From contig JABAKD010000028.1 of NCBI GenBank assembly GCA_012845835.1, positions 13,610,648 through 13,674,647 on the forward strand: a DNA stretch of 64,000 bases, written 5' to 3'. Shown piece by piece: positions 1-11,275 of the stretch (position 1 is the stretch's first letter; every line of letters starts with the position of its first letter). The notes beneath the pieces are model-generated. The model saw only the letters and a list, made by a program, of their open reading frames with translations, was not told where the DNA came from and searched no databases. This DNA is from Undaria pinnatifida. Taxonomy: Eukaryota > Sar > Phaeophyceae > Laminariales > Alariaceae. Both the position numbers and the translations under genes were made by a program.

Positions 1-74
1 TGCTTCCTCTATCGTAGCTCGCGTCTCCACCCTACTAAAAAAAATAATCCGCCAGAATTAGAAGCACTACCCGA

Positions 75-562
75 CAGATGATATCATCTATTTTCCTTCC
101 CATAGCCATCTATGCTGTAGCTCCAGTGAATTTATGCGGTATTCACACGTTCAAGCAACCCCCTCCCCCTTTTCCGCCGCCCCCTCCATCACCTACTGGC
201 ATTACGAGTGCAGTAAGCTCTTCATTTAATGCGACCCGTCCCACCTATACCCTCCCCCCTCCCTCCCTCCCTTCACCAGGCATACGACTGCAGGATATAC
301 AAACTAAACTGATGCATTCCACAGTCGTCGAATTTTGTCACCCGCAAAAACGGGGTTTAGAATTTCCGCGCACAAATTGAATAACATTATCCTGTTGACC
401 CTGGTCTAAGTTACACTGTAGTTTTAAGGGGAATCGCCGATCTACACCTTTAATGAGGACATACCCAGTAATGCTTGCGATCGGAGTATCACCCACAACT
501 TGCAAATATGTGTTCCGACGACATCTTCGATCTCTCAGCGGGAGTGCGGTTTTACTTACGTA
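75..562 (+). repeat. Family A element, copy 1
   Basis: This copy begins with the short palindrome gatgatatcatc followed by a segment matching, in reverse complement, the 'gctacggcatggatggct' block of the 57-60 kb copies. It runs through C-rich stretches and ends with the diagnostic right end (rtatcacncacaacttgcaa, then cttcgatctctcagcgggag). No open reading frame of note lies inside, so the element looks non-autonomous. It lies downstream of the stop codon of the BAH gene. Confidence 0.75.
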
Positions 563-2072
563 TACTCTTATCTACGAGCGAAATCGATTTGGTTGATACG
601 TCTGGTGCATTGAAAGACGACGTGTGGACGTGCAACGCCGCAACGAAGGGAGTATGACGGACCTTCCGCTGAGTCGCGGAATGAGACGAGTTTCAAGACA
701 CGCCTAAGAACGTTGGTCCTACTATACATGGCACAATTTGTTCTGCATTTTTCTACAAACCAAATCGTAGATTACGAGATTTCCCAAATGACGGCTAGAC
801 ACTTAGAGGCGGAGGCTACGCCGCGAACGCGTCGCTTTCAGGGTCCAGCGGCTGAAGTTATCGGACGCGGTAAATATAAACTGCCGTCAAAAGAGTAAAA
901 GTCCAGAAAATATAGCGCCTGAGGAATAGCCGAAACAGAAACCAAACCTTCAAGGGATTAAAAATCCCAGCTACACTGGCTTGATTCCCTTTGGGGCTTC
1001 ATTTGTCAAAAGGTTGGCCATATTTACACGAAGCACCCAACGAATTATCAGTCCAAAATACGGTACTTTACTCCCCGGTACAGAGAGCATCTCTGCATTG
1101 GTCGCACCCCACAACAAACACGACACCTCGGTTCCTTCCAAATCGCGGAGCTGATCACCATGTCATCGTAAACCGTGGGTCGCCACCGATGTGTACCTTA
1201 GTTTTGACTACAGCGCCACTCAACGAATCGATGGTCGTCCTTCCATACAGCCAAATACAAGTGCCCCACGGGCAGTCGAAACACATGAAATGCGTGAAAG
1301 GAAGCACACGCCGGTCTAGTTCAGTACTTGACTACTACAAAGCAGTGTCGCAAGCAACCTAGGACACATCACGCAGTCGTCGCCCAAGGCATGGGTCACG
1401 CCGAGGGCCCGGCTTGAGAGGACTATACAGCGTGCACATCAATGCCTACGGAATTAAGTGCGTAGGTGACATATCTCCTGCAGTACGAGGCGCAGATTGC
1501 AGCTGTACACATCCGATGTCCCCCACGCATCTCAGGGTATTTTCGCACCAACCTGAAGAGCATACTTCATCCGCACGCTTGCTCGCCCCACACCTTCGGC
1601 GGAGTCGAATATTAAAGATGGGGTGCAACGGTCGTAGCATCGACGACTGTCACCTGGATACACAATATGCGTAATCAATACACCGCCAATAGAATGCAAC
1701 AATCGTACCACTTTCGGCTGGAACGTCACCAACAATGCCTTGCCTCACTGAGATACGCGCATCTGTGCCTAGGTTCGGCCAATGTCGTGTATCCCCGCTG
1801 TCACGGTTTGCTTTGACAAAAGCAGTGAAAGTACAGTAACATCAAAAAGGTATTTGTTTCGCCAAACATACACAACCGATTCAAAATGTTTACGGCGGGA
1901 CTCGGAATGTTGCTTTGCTGACGGGACTGGTGTAAGGAGAATGTGCTGCGCCTACGGCTACAACCAATCCCTCCGAGAGCACTCTATCACTCAAATACAA
2001 ACGGAACCACCGTATCGTGTGCTCGATTTGAGAAAAGAACAAGATGTGCCTGTACTGAAATTTCTTCACATC
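563..2072. other. 3' flank of the BAH gene, no gene recognised
   Basis: Several short open frames occur on both strands, but none has splice signals, family resemblance or biased composition. The part just below 2073 should hold the 3' UTR of the minus-strand gene; I cannot point to a convincing polyadenylation signal. Confidence 0.5.
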
Positions 2073-2730
2073 CTAGCTCCACGTGCCCCCCCCTCCACCA
2101 CTCCACGCCGGTCCTCTGCTACCTCTTCCGGTCATACTGCCAGCACCTGCCGCCGCCGATGAACCTGTTTCGGTGTGCCACTCTCCCGGGGGTTGTTGTG
2201 ACCAAGATGTTCGAACCCTTGTTTCATCGCTGCGACTCGTGTCAGGCCGAATCTCCGAACTCCCCGGCGGGTTTACGCTTATGGCCGAACGTCGCGGCCC
2301 AGTAGCAAGATGGTGAGGTGGAGGCTCGGCTCTGGTGCCCACCACATTGTCGCTCCTACTGTGTCCAACGCCACTTACTCGCCACCTGCCTGATCCATTG
2401 TGGTCATAAGGATGAATAGATCGACGGATCTCCACGCGACCACTAGCTGGCGTAGGCGCTCGAGCGTATGGATGCGACAGGGTGTTCATTAGAACGCCCC
2501 CCTCGCTACTGTCGTGAACAGGACGCGATGAAGAGGCCCCCCTGTGTTGCACCTTGAAGGTGCGAGGCGGTGGTATGTCGGGCAGAGGCAAATCGCGGGG
2601 GCTGGCGTTGATGGCACCTGCGTCTAGCGAACGTCGCACACTATACGGTGTGGACTGCGGGCGAGAGTGGAGTGCTCGTTTCCCCGGGTAGAGGGGAACC
2701 TCAGGAGGTTGGTCGATGCGGTCGAACATC
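2073..2730 (-). CDS. BAH gene exon 11 (last): Pro/Ser/Arg-rich tail
   Basis: The acceptor is a clear ...cacgtgttcag before GATG. The single G completes the Lys codon begun by the AA at the end of exon 10, and the frame then continues MFDRIDQPPEVPLYPGK to a TAG stop at 2073. The tail of about 218 residues is rich in Pro, Ser and Arg with no recognisable domain, and it ends in a Gly run. Composition suggests intrinsic disorder. The plus-strand open frames overlapping it are antisense shadows. Confidence 0.75.
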
Positions 2731-2948
2731 CTGAACACGTGGCCAAAACCGATTAGGGATACGGCGCCTTACGGCGTTAGTGGGTGAGTACAAGCAGATA
2801 TAGCATTTCGAAGTGGTTTTGACTGCGATTAGTTGACAATGAAGCGTTTGTCGCGACAACGGTCGCGAGCTCTACATTAAACTTCCGCGAGCTGAATCAA
2901 CAGGGCAACAGAGTAGGAACTACTTGACGCATGAAAGAGGGTCCTCAC

Positions 2949-3010
2949 TTCAGGAAGGCCGCGAAAATTTGTTCTTGCTCTTGGAGACAGCTCTCCGCCC
3001 TCTCTAGTAG
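2949..3010 (-). CDS. BAH gene exon 10: short helical exon
   Basis: This 62-bp exon encodes LLERAESCLQEQEQIFAAFL plus two bases of the next codon. The donor is CTGAA|gtgagg and the acceptor is gtcatcag. The sequence is strongly heptad-like (Leu/Ile/Phe with Glu/Gln), so a short coiled coil or amphipathic helix is likely, continuing from exon 9 into exon 11. The intron before it carries a 23-base C run on the coding strand about 30 bases upstream of the acceptor. Confidence 0.72.
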
Positions 3011-3042
3011 CTGATGACATTCGCATCGGGCAGCGCGCGACA

Positions 3043-3065
3043 GGGGGGGGGGGGGGGGGGGGGGG
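3043..3065. repeat. Poly-G/poly-C run, 23 bp, inside intron 9
   Basis: An unbroken run of 23 G on the plus strand is C on the gene strand. It sits in intron 9, some 30 bases before the exon 10 acceptor, where a polypyrimidine tract is expected. Confidence 0.95.
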
Positions 3066-3431
3066 CTCAATTTGTGCATGGCCGTAGTTGTATGACCATA
3101 GACCTCGTATCCCTACTATGCCGGACGGATCACGTCGGGTGTTCACCATCTAGGCGAAGGAGGGGTGTGGGGGGCTAATGGAATAAGTATTCGAAATATG
3201 GAATATTTAGTAATCGTCCAGATATATCAGAAGCAAGCGTCGGCTGTTTGAATTCGATATCTGTTGAAATGTTCGTGATGGCACAGTGCCACTGCATTGT
3301 TACGGAACGCAGACAATAATAATGTCAATCCAATTAAGGCAAAAACATCAATATCGTCCCTTTTACGAAGTGCGCATGCCATATTACTTCGCAGAAACAA
3401 GGTTCAAACATCGGAACAGTCGGGTATTCAC

Positions 3432-3497
3432 CTGGTCTCTAGACATGGGCTTCCTGACGTGTGTAAGAATGAGGCCTTTCATGTACTCGAGTTGATC
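3432..3497 (-). CDS. BAH gene exon 9: 22-codon exon
   Basis: This 66-bp exon has a textbook acceptor (cacctgcag) and donor (GACCAG|gtgaat). It encodes DQLEYMKGLILTHVRKPMSR then DQ. Both ends fall between codons, matching exons 8 and 10. It is too short to be found as an open frame; the longer overlapping minus-strand frame starting at 3723 is in a different phase and lacks splice support. The peptide is helical in character. Confidence 0.72.
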
Positions 3498-3839
3498 CTG
3501 CAGGTGCAGGCGACCATTTCAAACGAAAGGGGACGTGAAAATCAAGTGTTAGAGACGGCCGCCCCTTTCGCTGAACCAGCCGCTCGCCCGGTAAACCATC
3601 GTGGTCGTAACGAATGGTCAGTGCATCAAACCTGGTCGTGACAAGTTGGCAGTGCATTAAAAGCACGAAGTATACACATGGTGCCAACGTGTTCACATGA
3701 GGTCGGGCTGTAGTCGAAAGCATCGTCAGTAGAGAACGACAAACAAGCTGTTCGATGCATTAGTGGAGTATAATACAGAAATATACGTAAGATTTAGCAG
3801 CAGCACAACATATACCCACTGTTTAGAAAATCTACATAC

Positions 3840-4240
3840 CTGGTCCATGTAAGCTTGCCCACGCTCTAGTAGTCTCCAGCAAGGGGCCATGGATCCAAAC
3901 ATATCGTCTCTCGATATCGGTTCTGATCCAAAGTTGGCGTCTCCTTGGCTGCAGTTCTCCACGCGGTTAACTCTGATATGAGGAGTATCGCCACCATTGA
4001 CTTGACCACCTCGAGGTCGGTCATCGACCCGCCGCGGGTGCGCATTATGCCGGGTCGAAGGAGGCATCGGTGGCCGCTCCCACCTCTGCTCTCGGTGGGC
4101 GTTCGGTAAACCGGGCGCCTCACTGTAAGAATTATATCGTGCGTCGTAACCTCCTGTCCTTTGTACTTCGATGATGCCGCCATGTCGGGGTGGAGTATGT
4201 GGCGGCATGGGCAGTATTCCGCTTTCTCGAGGCTCCGGCG
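3840..4240 (-). CDS. BAH gene exon 8
   Basis: The acceptor catcatttttag and the donor ATGGACCAG|gtatgtaga are both strong. The exon starts with two bases that complete the codon left open by exon 7 (phase 1) and ends between codons. It encodes about 133 residues, first Pro/His-rich (ILPMPPHTPPRHGGIIEVQR), then Arg-rich and polar, ending LLERGQAYMDQ. No known domain is seen; disorder is likely except for the last turn of helix. Confidence 0.77.
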
Positions 4241-4477
4241 CTAAAAATGATGGAAACGCAACCAAACGAACGTTGTTGTGGTCACGCTACACTTGCGTAC
4301 CTTCGGCATAGTTTAAGTTCACGGTTCTGCTCAATTACACCGGCTATTGACGGCCACGGAAACACATGTTAATGTGTCACGATTCAACGGCACCCCACTG
4401 GACCGCATCAAAATAAATACGGTGTGATTGTCTTGGTCAGCGAGGCTTTCCAGCCAACGCAAAATTATTGGGCTCAC

Positions 4478-4664
4478 CTATTGCTGGTACTGCCTGTCGA
4501 CGCATCTGCCTTGCCACCCAGGAAAGTCCTTCTTGTCCCATCGAGTTGATGTGCCGGGCAGCGACGTCCATGTCCGATGGTCGCGTAGGCTCTCCACCAC
4601 CGGACGCCGGTCGCCCCAAATCATCATTGGTGCCCCCCGCGTCGGCGTCGTCGCTGTCTTCCAC
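4478..4664 (-). CDS. BAH gene exon 7
   Basis: The acceptor cctgctgtacag precedes GTGGAAGAC, and the donor is GCAATAG|gtgagccc. Sixty-two codons plus one base encode an acidic start (VEDSDDADAGGTNDDLGRP) and then a helical stretch around NSMGQEGLSWVARQMRRQA. The single left-over base fits the two-base start of exon 8, which strongly supports the join. The acidic opening continues the Glu/Val end of exon 6. Confidence 0.77.
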
Positions 4665-5754
4665 CTGTACAGCAGGCACATGGTGAGTCCATGAATATAC
4701 CGATGTGTCATTAGCCACGATGGTGATGCCCGTCGACCGGGTGTGTCTAAAAACTGAACACTGAATACCAGTTTGCGTAGTTTGATCTGTGGAATCTCTG
4801 GGATATTGAATGGTTGCAATCACCGAACACTTAACGCAGCCGAAGGCTATACGTTCCTCGCACTATATTGGCTCACCCACGAGATCGTGCAAATCATGTC
4901 CAAATCAATACCAGCAAAGAACAGCAAGCGCTAAATGTTTCGAAGTATCCTCGGTCATATTCAAGTCTATGTTTATATCTCCAAAACCAGCGTACTGATG
5001 TGCTGGGAGAACAATGTGCCCAACAAGAGCTGTAGGATGTGCCTTAGCATTTACATTGGCAACGGCGTATGATGCCGCGCGAGAGGCCGGCTAAAGTACA
5101 AGAAGGCGGCGACACTCGCAAACAAGGTATAGTCAGTCCCCCAGAGCACCTTGTCAGGTTTTGTCTGGTGTTTTACGTTTCAAGTAGCGGGGAACGGATA
5201 CATCCAAACCATCAGGGGACGCGGTCAGCATAGCGAAGGTCGAGCATGAAACACGGATGCCTTTACAACTTGCTACGCTATACGATAAAATGTCAGGCCT
5301 CCATATTGAAACTTTGGACTCGTGGCCCGACTCTTCCGTTCTTCTTCGCGTCTTGGTTGTTTCTCGCCGTCCAACCGACGGCCACATGCCAGCTTTCCAT
5401 GTTCAACGTAGCGGACCCTGACGTTCTTTTAGAGGCAGTGTCCCTTGTTTTCTTTCCTGTCTCTCGGCCAATGGCCCGACTGCCCACCGTTTCGGCAACA
5501 CGCGTCAGGCCCTAACTTCGTCTGGCCTGCACGGTGTCATACGTATTCCGTTCTTCCCTTCTGACATGGTTTCCGCGTCTACGCCTTCCTCTTGTTTCCC
5601 TTCACATCTTTGGGCTCAGTGGCCTCAGCCTTCGTGTTCTTGTAGGTCGATTACTGCTGGTCTACCGTAGGTACATACCTTTTCCCGAGCTTTCACGATT
5701 GTGAGCTCCATGATAGGGTTGTGAATGTTGCAATGAGGTATTTTTGCGTATCAT

Positions 5755-5830
5755 TACGAGGTGTAGGGGAATCTATAGTCTCATTTTCGTTTTTTTCGAG
5801 TAGCCGCATCTTCGATACCTTCTTCTTCTG
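5755..5830 (+). repeat. Dispersed repeat with motif gccgcatcttcga
   Basis: The block running from acgaggtgtaggggaatc to agccgcatcttcgatacc matches the reverse complement of 61620-61690 (cgaggtttaggggaattc to agccgcatcttcgacccc). The core gccgcatcttcga also occurs at about 51331. Family and ends are unknown. Confidence 0.6.
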
Positions 5831-6114
5831 GATGTTTCGTTGACAACCTTTCATTGCCATGCGATCTGCATCTACGATTATTCAGGGAGGCCTAATGTAA
5901 TGGAGTGCGAAGAAGGATCGTTTTTAGATTCGACGTGAAACCATGTCATGGTTGGGGTGAAACCACCTTATAGTAGATGTCACGCTCACATGAAGGCCAT
6001 CATAGATCGGCGACATTGTAGGTGAAGATGAAGCAAGAAGCCCCTCATAGCACTACCCTTCCTTGCCTTGCCCTGTTTCTGTCTGCCATTTGAAGCGTTC
6101 TAGCTAGGGAAATG

Positions 6115-6156
6115 AAGTATATGATCTGAGCCTAATTAAGTATATGATCTGAGCCT
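6115..6156. repeat. Direct repeat, 19-bp core, two copies 23 bp apart
   Basis: The string aagtatatgatctgagcct occurs twice, separated by aatt. It is intronic. Confidence 0.95.
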
Positions 6157-6941
6157 TGCCAGCGAGCCATGAGAGACGAATAATAGCACCGGCGTCAATG
6201 AGGCGCACGCTTCCCAACCATGACCAACCACGCATCCTCCACTCGAAGTACCACAACATCAAACGGCAACTCTACTCGTTGTTCTCCGCCACTTGCCTGA
6301 CCGTCGGTTACTATATCGCTTCATGTTTACCTTTATAGTGTTACAGTCGTGGGTATTCGAGCGTAGACTGCAGCTCTTTAGTAATATTTTTAATTCGTAG
6401 TCACGCCCTGAGTGCACTAAGAAACATAATCTAGACGCTGAGAAACACAACATGCGGAGAAGCTCGGTTTGTTACTTCCCGTCGGTATGTTTATATTCAA
6501 GTTGTTACTAACTTGCTACTATAAGGGTAACGTTGAAGGGCATATTGCAAGGAACTTTACTACAGGACAGACTGGTGATGAGTACACCAACCCGTACGAG
6601 GGCATCTGCCCGTAGCATGGGCATTGCGCCGTATTGATCAGACGGCGGTCAGCCCTACGTTGTATCACTCCTAACATTTTCTTGCTTCTGCTTACATCTC
6701 CTGCCACTCTCCTACACCCCTTTTCCATCTTTTGGCGACGTGAGTGCCACTTTTAAACTATTTTCTTCCTTGTTCACATGTGATCTTAACACACACTTCG
6801 ATGACACCTCTGCAGCTCTAAGCACTTAGACAGCCTCGAAACGTCTCAGTGTTTCTCTCCACGGTTTAAAGTTGTTTTGTTACCAAGGCAACCACACCAA
6901 AAAAGCTCGCAACGCGAACAACCATGCCTGTGAAGGCTCAC

Positions 6942-7550
6942 CTCGACTACCTCAGCGTCCGGAGGAACGGGAGGAAGGGTTCTCGAGGCTTCTCTCTCTC
7001 TCATTGCGCACCTCCGCTGCTGGGCAAAGTAGTCGCTGGCAACGCCACCGCCCGCACTTTGTTTACTTCGCTTATTCGAATCTCGAGTCGTTCCACGCTC
7101 GGAATTGGAAGTGCGGTTGTCGCCATCAACCATAGATTTGCTTGTTGCGTGTTCAGACACAGCCAGGGAGTGGGGGGTGGGCATGGCCTCCGTTACGGGC
7201 GAAACCGTGTATTTGCCGGGGGGAGAAGGAGGCCGCTCTGTCGACCTATTGCTTTTGGGTACGCTGTCGACAATGGTGCCGTCTTTAGGTTCGGGTTTCT
7301 TCACAACTGGTTGGGCTGGTTTCGGGGCAGAGAGCCGAACAACTCGAGGTTTGGGTTTTGACGCTGCCTTGGTCGCATCAGCGGGAGTGTTTGCAGGGCT
7401 GACTCGGTGCGTTGCAGGCGAAACCGGCTTGGCAACCGTCTTGAGGTTTCTTTGTTGGGCGTTGCGTCGAGTCAATCCCTCGTCGCCGTGTAGGACTGCA
7501 TCGACCTCATGGACCGTGGAGATTTCTTCTTCCTTCCGAGCTTTTGCTGC
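6942..7550 (-). CDS. BAH gene exon 6: long disordered exon
   Basis: The acceptor is ccccttgtggtcacag and the proposed donor is GTCGAG|gtgagcc; both junctions are between codons (203 codons). The product begins AAKARKEEEISTVHEVDAVL and continues with Lys/Pro/Ser/Thr-rich sequence, including many SP and TP pairs, then a basic patch (NKRSKQSAGGG) and RTLPPVPPDAEVVE. It is very likely disordered and a candidate for phosphorylation. If the donor is not used, the frame runs on to a stop at 6846, giving a possible shorter product. The long plus-strand frames here (6924-7617) are antisense. Confidence 0.75.
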
Positions 7551-8417
7551 CTGTGACCACAAGGGGAGGCGGCAAAAACAACACCTGTCAACGGAATATA
7601 GAGATGCGTGCACCTAGACCACAGATTGATATGTCCATTCCCGGCGAAGCCAATATTCCGACTTGCCCCTACTAGCGGCCGTCATCTAGGATGTGGCCCA
7701 ATCAAAATTAACACAAAAACAAAACGAGACACTCGGACTTACCTCCAGCCCGTAAACAACGTCCGTGAGAGGCTCGGCAGCCGCGAGATACCTGTAGTAG
7801 AAGGACAACACCTGCGTTGTAGGTAATAGGCCAACGTTGCTAGGTTAACCATCGCGAAAATAAGCAGACTTGAGGAAAAAAACGCCAAAGGCAAAAAAAA
7901 AATCCCCAGGCTGCGGAGGACCATAACAACTATGGCCAACTGGCCTGGCCAAAATGAAAGGGAAACAAAACGTTGTGATACGCGATACAAGAGTTTATCG
8001 CGCCGACTGAACAACACACAGAGGTGACTTGGACCTCTAAAATTGACAGATGATAGTTTTGAACCATTTCGTCACACACACGACCCCCTTCGTCAAAACG
8101 GCAACCGGCTCGGGTGGCGGTCGTACAAAAAACATTTTTAGTTTAGATAATATTAACCTTCTGTTTATGCTATCGTTTAGCAAATCAGGGATCGAAACGT
8201 GTGCCAACATACGTGGCGACACAACACACGCCCACGACGGCGTTTGAGATATTTTCTTTCGTTGTTTACGGCCTCAACATGTACCGGGTGCGACACTACA
8301 TCGGCCAGGTTATAGCGGAAACGTCCGTTGTCCGTGCTTGCAGGTTAGTTCGATTCAGTACAATGCTTCACGTCACACGGCCTACCGCGGGTTCTACGAC
8401 TACGGCACTCAAAATAC
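7551..8417 (-). other. Intron 5 of the BAH gene
   Basis: Intron of 867 bp with no recognised repeat or nested gene. Small open frames on both strands lack support. Confidence 0.55.
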
Positions 8418-8567
8418 CTGAGCGGGAGTCTTGCCAGGAACCTGCTCGCTGACATCAGCTAGGTCGATGAAGTCTTCGCGGTCCATGTCCATTCCCGGTC
8501 GAGCCCAGCCATGCAACCGCCTGTTTGGGTCGTAGTCGTCTGCGAGAGCCTTCTCAAGGGTTCTCAC
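8418..8567 (-). CDS. BAH gene exon 5: 50-codon acidic exon
   Basis: This 150-bp exon lies between acceptor gttgtag and donor GCTCAG|gtattttg. The only open frame encodes VRTLEKALADDYDPNRRLHG, then WARPGMDMDREDFIDLADVS and EQVPGKTPAQ. It is a whole number of codons and both neighbours join in phase. It begins with a helix continuing exon 4 and ends in an Asp/Glu-rich segment. No named domain is recognised. Confidence 0.77.
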
Positions 8568-8714
8568 CTACAACATCGCGGAGGGCCGGAATATCAAAGA
8601 TAACAACGACGCTTCGGAGTAAAATGGGCGCTCTAGCTTCCTTTATTCAATAAAATCAGATTAATCTAAAACAGTCAGGGTTGCAACCCATGCTCGACTC
8701 CTTCGATGACTTTT

Positions 8715-8845
8715 CCTCGGGTTTGTATGGTACAATGCACCTGGCTGGGCAGCGATCTAAGGGCGTCGCGAGAAACAATGTTAACGTCATATGCTCGGAT
8801 TTTCAGCTGTCATAAGTCATGGTCCTTGTACGGACAAACGAAAAA
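8715..8845 (+). repeat. Dispersed repeat D, copy 1
   Basis: The stretch around gcacctggctgggcagcgat, ctaagggcgtcgcgag and aacgtcatatgctcgg matches 25615-25740 (gcacctggatggtcagcgat, ctaagacatcacgag, acctcatgcgattgg) in the same orientation with moderate divergence. Nature unknown. Confidence 0.55.
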
Positions 8846-9087
8846 CTATGGCAGGCACGGTCGATCGTCGCTTCCTGTGACATAGCAACCTGGACTTGTC
8901 GGCATGTACAACCAAACGTGGATATTTTCGTAGACAGCCATCAGGTACATAGTCTATAGGTACAGCAGTGCTAGGAATGTAGTTTTCGGCATCACTGCTG
9001 CCTCAGATGTGCTGGCCTCCACCAAGTCATCATGGCCATTAAGTCCAAGTACGGAGCAGTAAGCGTACATGTTTGTCGCACCGAGCT

Positions 9088-9253
9088 ATCCCCCGAGAAC
9101 ACCACCAAGATATGCAGGCCACAATCAGCGCGGGACCGCCACGAAGGCCGGCCAAAACATTTGGCCAGCCATCCCCCGAGAGCACCACCAAGATATGTAG
9201 GCCACAATCAGCGCGGGACCGCCACGAAGGCCGGCCAAAACATTTGGCCAGCC
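9088..9253. repeat. Tandem repeat, 83 bp x 2
   Basis: Units 9088-9170 and 9171-9253 are nearly identical; they start atcccccgagarcaccacca and end aaaacatttggccagcc. The few differences indicate recent duplication. Intronic. Confidence 0.95.
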
Positions 9254-9904
9254 AAAACACAGCAGCAGTACGAGTGCTCGTTGTTCTGTTCGAGTACCAT
9301 ACCTCGAAGTATGACACGAGCAAATAACACATCCGTGCAGATAATGCATCTTCCAACATGCGTGAACAAAATTGCTTCCCACCTCACATATCGAATACAA
9401 AATACGTAGACTATATACTACAGAGTTCCACGTCAGGTCGGGGCTAATTCGATATCCCCAAGGCGTCGCGATTCGGAAAGGAGATACGCACGCGTTCCAA
9501 TGATATGTACAGGTTTGAGCTACAGTACTAATTTTGATACTGTTGCTTGTTTTTTATACCTGTTATGAGGTCCGATGATACATGTTCCAGTTTGCGTTGG
9601 GCGTGTTGGGGTGGATGAGGTTTGATACCCTGCTGCTGCGCACCAGCCACATGAACATGCACATGCCATTGGAACGTGTCCCTCTTTTGGACCTGCGACC
9701 CCCCTAGGGGACCAAATCAACCCCGTCCCGAAGGAACCTCGTATGATATATGATATGTACTGCGTGATAGCCGATTGGTCGTTTACTAATAGCTCCATAA
9801 CATAAGCCCTTTGTCGTTGGGGAGGAGTCGGTCCAAATTCTTAATAACAGTAACAATGGCTCAATAACGAGAAAACACATACGCACGAAGGCAGGCCGCC
9901 CTAC

Positions 9905-10033
9905 CTGTTCTAGCGTCCAAGGTTCAATGCTCTCAGGCGATCCCGGGTCGTCCTTGAGCATTTGCAGGGCCGGCTCGAAGTTGTCCAGAACACACCTCGC
10001 CTTCACTAATGCAGAAAGAGCCTGCTCCTCACT
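9905..10033 (-). CDS. BAH gene exon 4: helical exon
   Basis: The donor GAACAG|gtagggcgg is strong; the acceptor gaattcaacag is acceptable. Forty-three codons encode SEEQALSALVKARCVLDNFE, then PALQMLKDDPGSPESIEPWT and LEQ. The first part has helical periodicity. Both ends are between codons. The start is the least certain part, since the frame stays open a little upstream to a TAA. Confidence 0.65.
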
Positions 10034-10470
10034 CTGTTGAATTCGACGTAGATCAAACGGAAGTCGTTACTTGAAGGCTTGGTCTTGCTGCCGTCATTTT
10101 GTGGGTCGGAAACGCTTACACAGCAGTAAGGTAGGGCATAAGAAGCGGTTTCTTTAAATATCAAGGCGGCTCCGCAAGAAGCACGTGGAATCACATCCGT
10201 ACCTTCGTTTGACTCTCTTACCAAAGCAAAAGTAGAAGTATACGCAGGAAATGTTTGGGTTGGAAAATTACAGACACTCTTCCTGACGAACAATGTGGAA
10301 GGGAAACGACTTCATCCATGGCCGAGCGCCAAATGCTGTCAATGCTCCACGTACACAGCAGTATTGTTGAGTAAAATTGACAGTCGGAAATGCGAAACGA
10401 CAAGGGCTAAAGCACGCTTAGAGCGCAGCATCTGCGGTGCATGCAGATAATTGAGGACGCAGTAGCTAAC

Positions 10471-10764
10471 CTGAACTCTTTGGATGGCAGACTTTGGAAT
10501 GTCGGTTTTTGCCATTTCCGAACACGCAACTCTGACCAGCCCACACGTCTCACGCCCAGAAGATATCGCCCACACCGCAAAGCTGCTCGCAATGCCCGTG
10601 TTCTCTTCTTTGTCGACGCCACTGTTGTTTTTGCCACCGAAACGAACGTGAACTGCAACGCCAGGACTGGCCTGCTTGGCCTCGACAACCCCCTTGGCTG
10701 CGTGAAGGTAACCAGCCAACATGCCGCGAGATTGGGAGTCCCAGTCTTGGATGCTTCGCCAAAC
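10471..10764 (-). CDS. BAH gene exon 3
   Basis: The acceptor gcaattgtctttag precedes GTTTGGCGAAGC; the donor is GTTCAG|gttagc. The 98 codons read VWRSIQDWDSQSRGMLAGYL, continue through a Gly/Asn-rich turn (HVRFGGKNNSGVDKEENTG) and a hydrophobic stretch (IASSFAVWAISSGRETCGLV), and end SAIQRVQ. It looks like a compact folded piece, but I do not recognise the family. The 184-residue plus-strand frame over the same bases is treated as antisense. Joining to exon 2 across 19.7 kb is in phase but unproven. Confidence 0.65.
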
Positions 10765-11164
10765 CTAAAGACAATTGCGAGGTACCGACAAGCATACGCC
10801 GGGGTTATTTTGGAACAGTATCGACATAATATAGATTCGCTCAAAAATTCACAGTTTATCGATGAAGGGTCTTATGAAAGTAACTACGTATTTGATCGAC
10901 TTATCCTGTGGCAACAAATGTTGTCCAGTGTACTTAATCCTCGGGAACGGGAATTGGGTGGGTGGTATCGAGATGGTATCGAGATGATAATTTAATAAAA
11001 CAGGACGGAACACATTGAATGGTGAATTGTAAGACTGTTTTTGACGGTAGTTCTAGTGGGCACACCCGACATGATCATGATCGTTTCCATACATGGACTG
11101 TCAAGAAGTTTTCTATGGTGTCGGCCTTAGTAAGGGATGCTCGAGCCTCGCAGTTCTCAGCGAA

Positions 11165-11275
11165 GCTTTTTCGAACAAACGCGTTCTCCGACGGTCGGCT
11201 TTGAGCCCCTCTCACTTCCTTACCCGTTTCGTACCTCGACAAGAGCACGTACGGCGGATAAGAGAGACAAGCAAG
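11165..11275 (-). repeat. Short dispersed repeat shared with 15.2 kb
   Basis: The minus-strand sequence cttgtctctcttatccgcc followed by cttgtcgaggtacgaaac resembles the plus-strand sequence at 15185-15290 (cttgtctctcttagcgtcc, cacgtcgaggtaccgaac). The family is unknown. Because it is a repeat, a tempting exon-like frame just downstream (about 11093-11240 minus) was not called. Confidence 0.45.

Larger units (their letters stand above)
4665..6941 (-). other. Intron 6 of the BAH gene
   Basis: Intron of 2.3 kb. It holds a dispersed repeat at 5755-5830 and a small direct repeat at 6115-6156, and otherwise nothing I recognise. Short plus-strand frames around 5.25-5.5 kb show no family resemblance. 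Confidence 0.55.
8568..9904 (-). other. Intron 4 of the BAH gene
   Basis: Intron of 1.3 kb containing a dispersed repeat (8715-8845) and a two-unit 83-bp tandem repeat (9088-9253). No gene is seen in the remainder. Confidence 0.55.

Noticed and set aside
6924-7617. Three long plus-strand frames
   Set aside because: Antisense shadows of exon 6; GC-rich codons on one strand keep the other open.
10441-10995. 184-codon open frame on the plus strand
   Set aside because: It lies antisense to exon 3, which has good splice signals and in-phase neighbours; the plus frame has no family resemblance.
11093-11240. Minus-strand exon-like frame just upstream of exon 3 (ends SLTKADTIENFLTVH before gtatgg)
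   Set aside because: Its upstream part overlaps a repeat shared with 15.2 kb and the splice sites are weak, so it may be element sequence.
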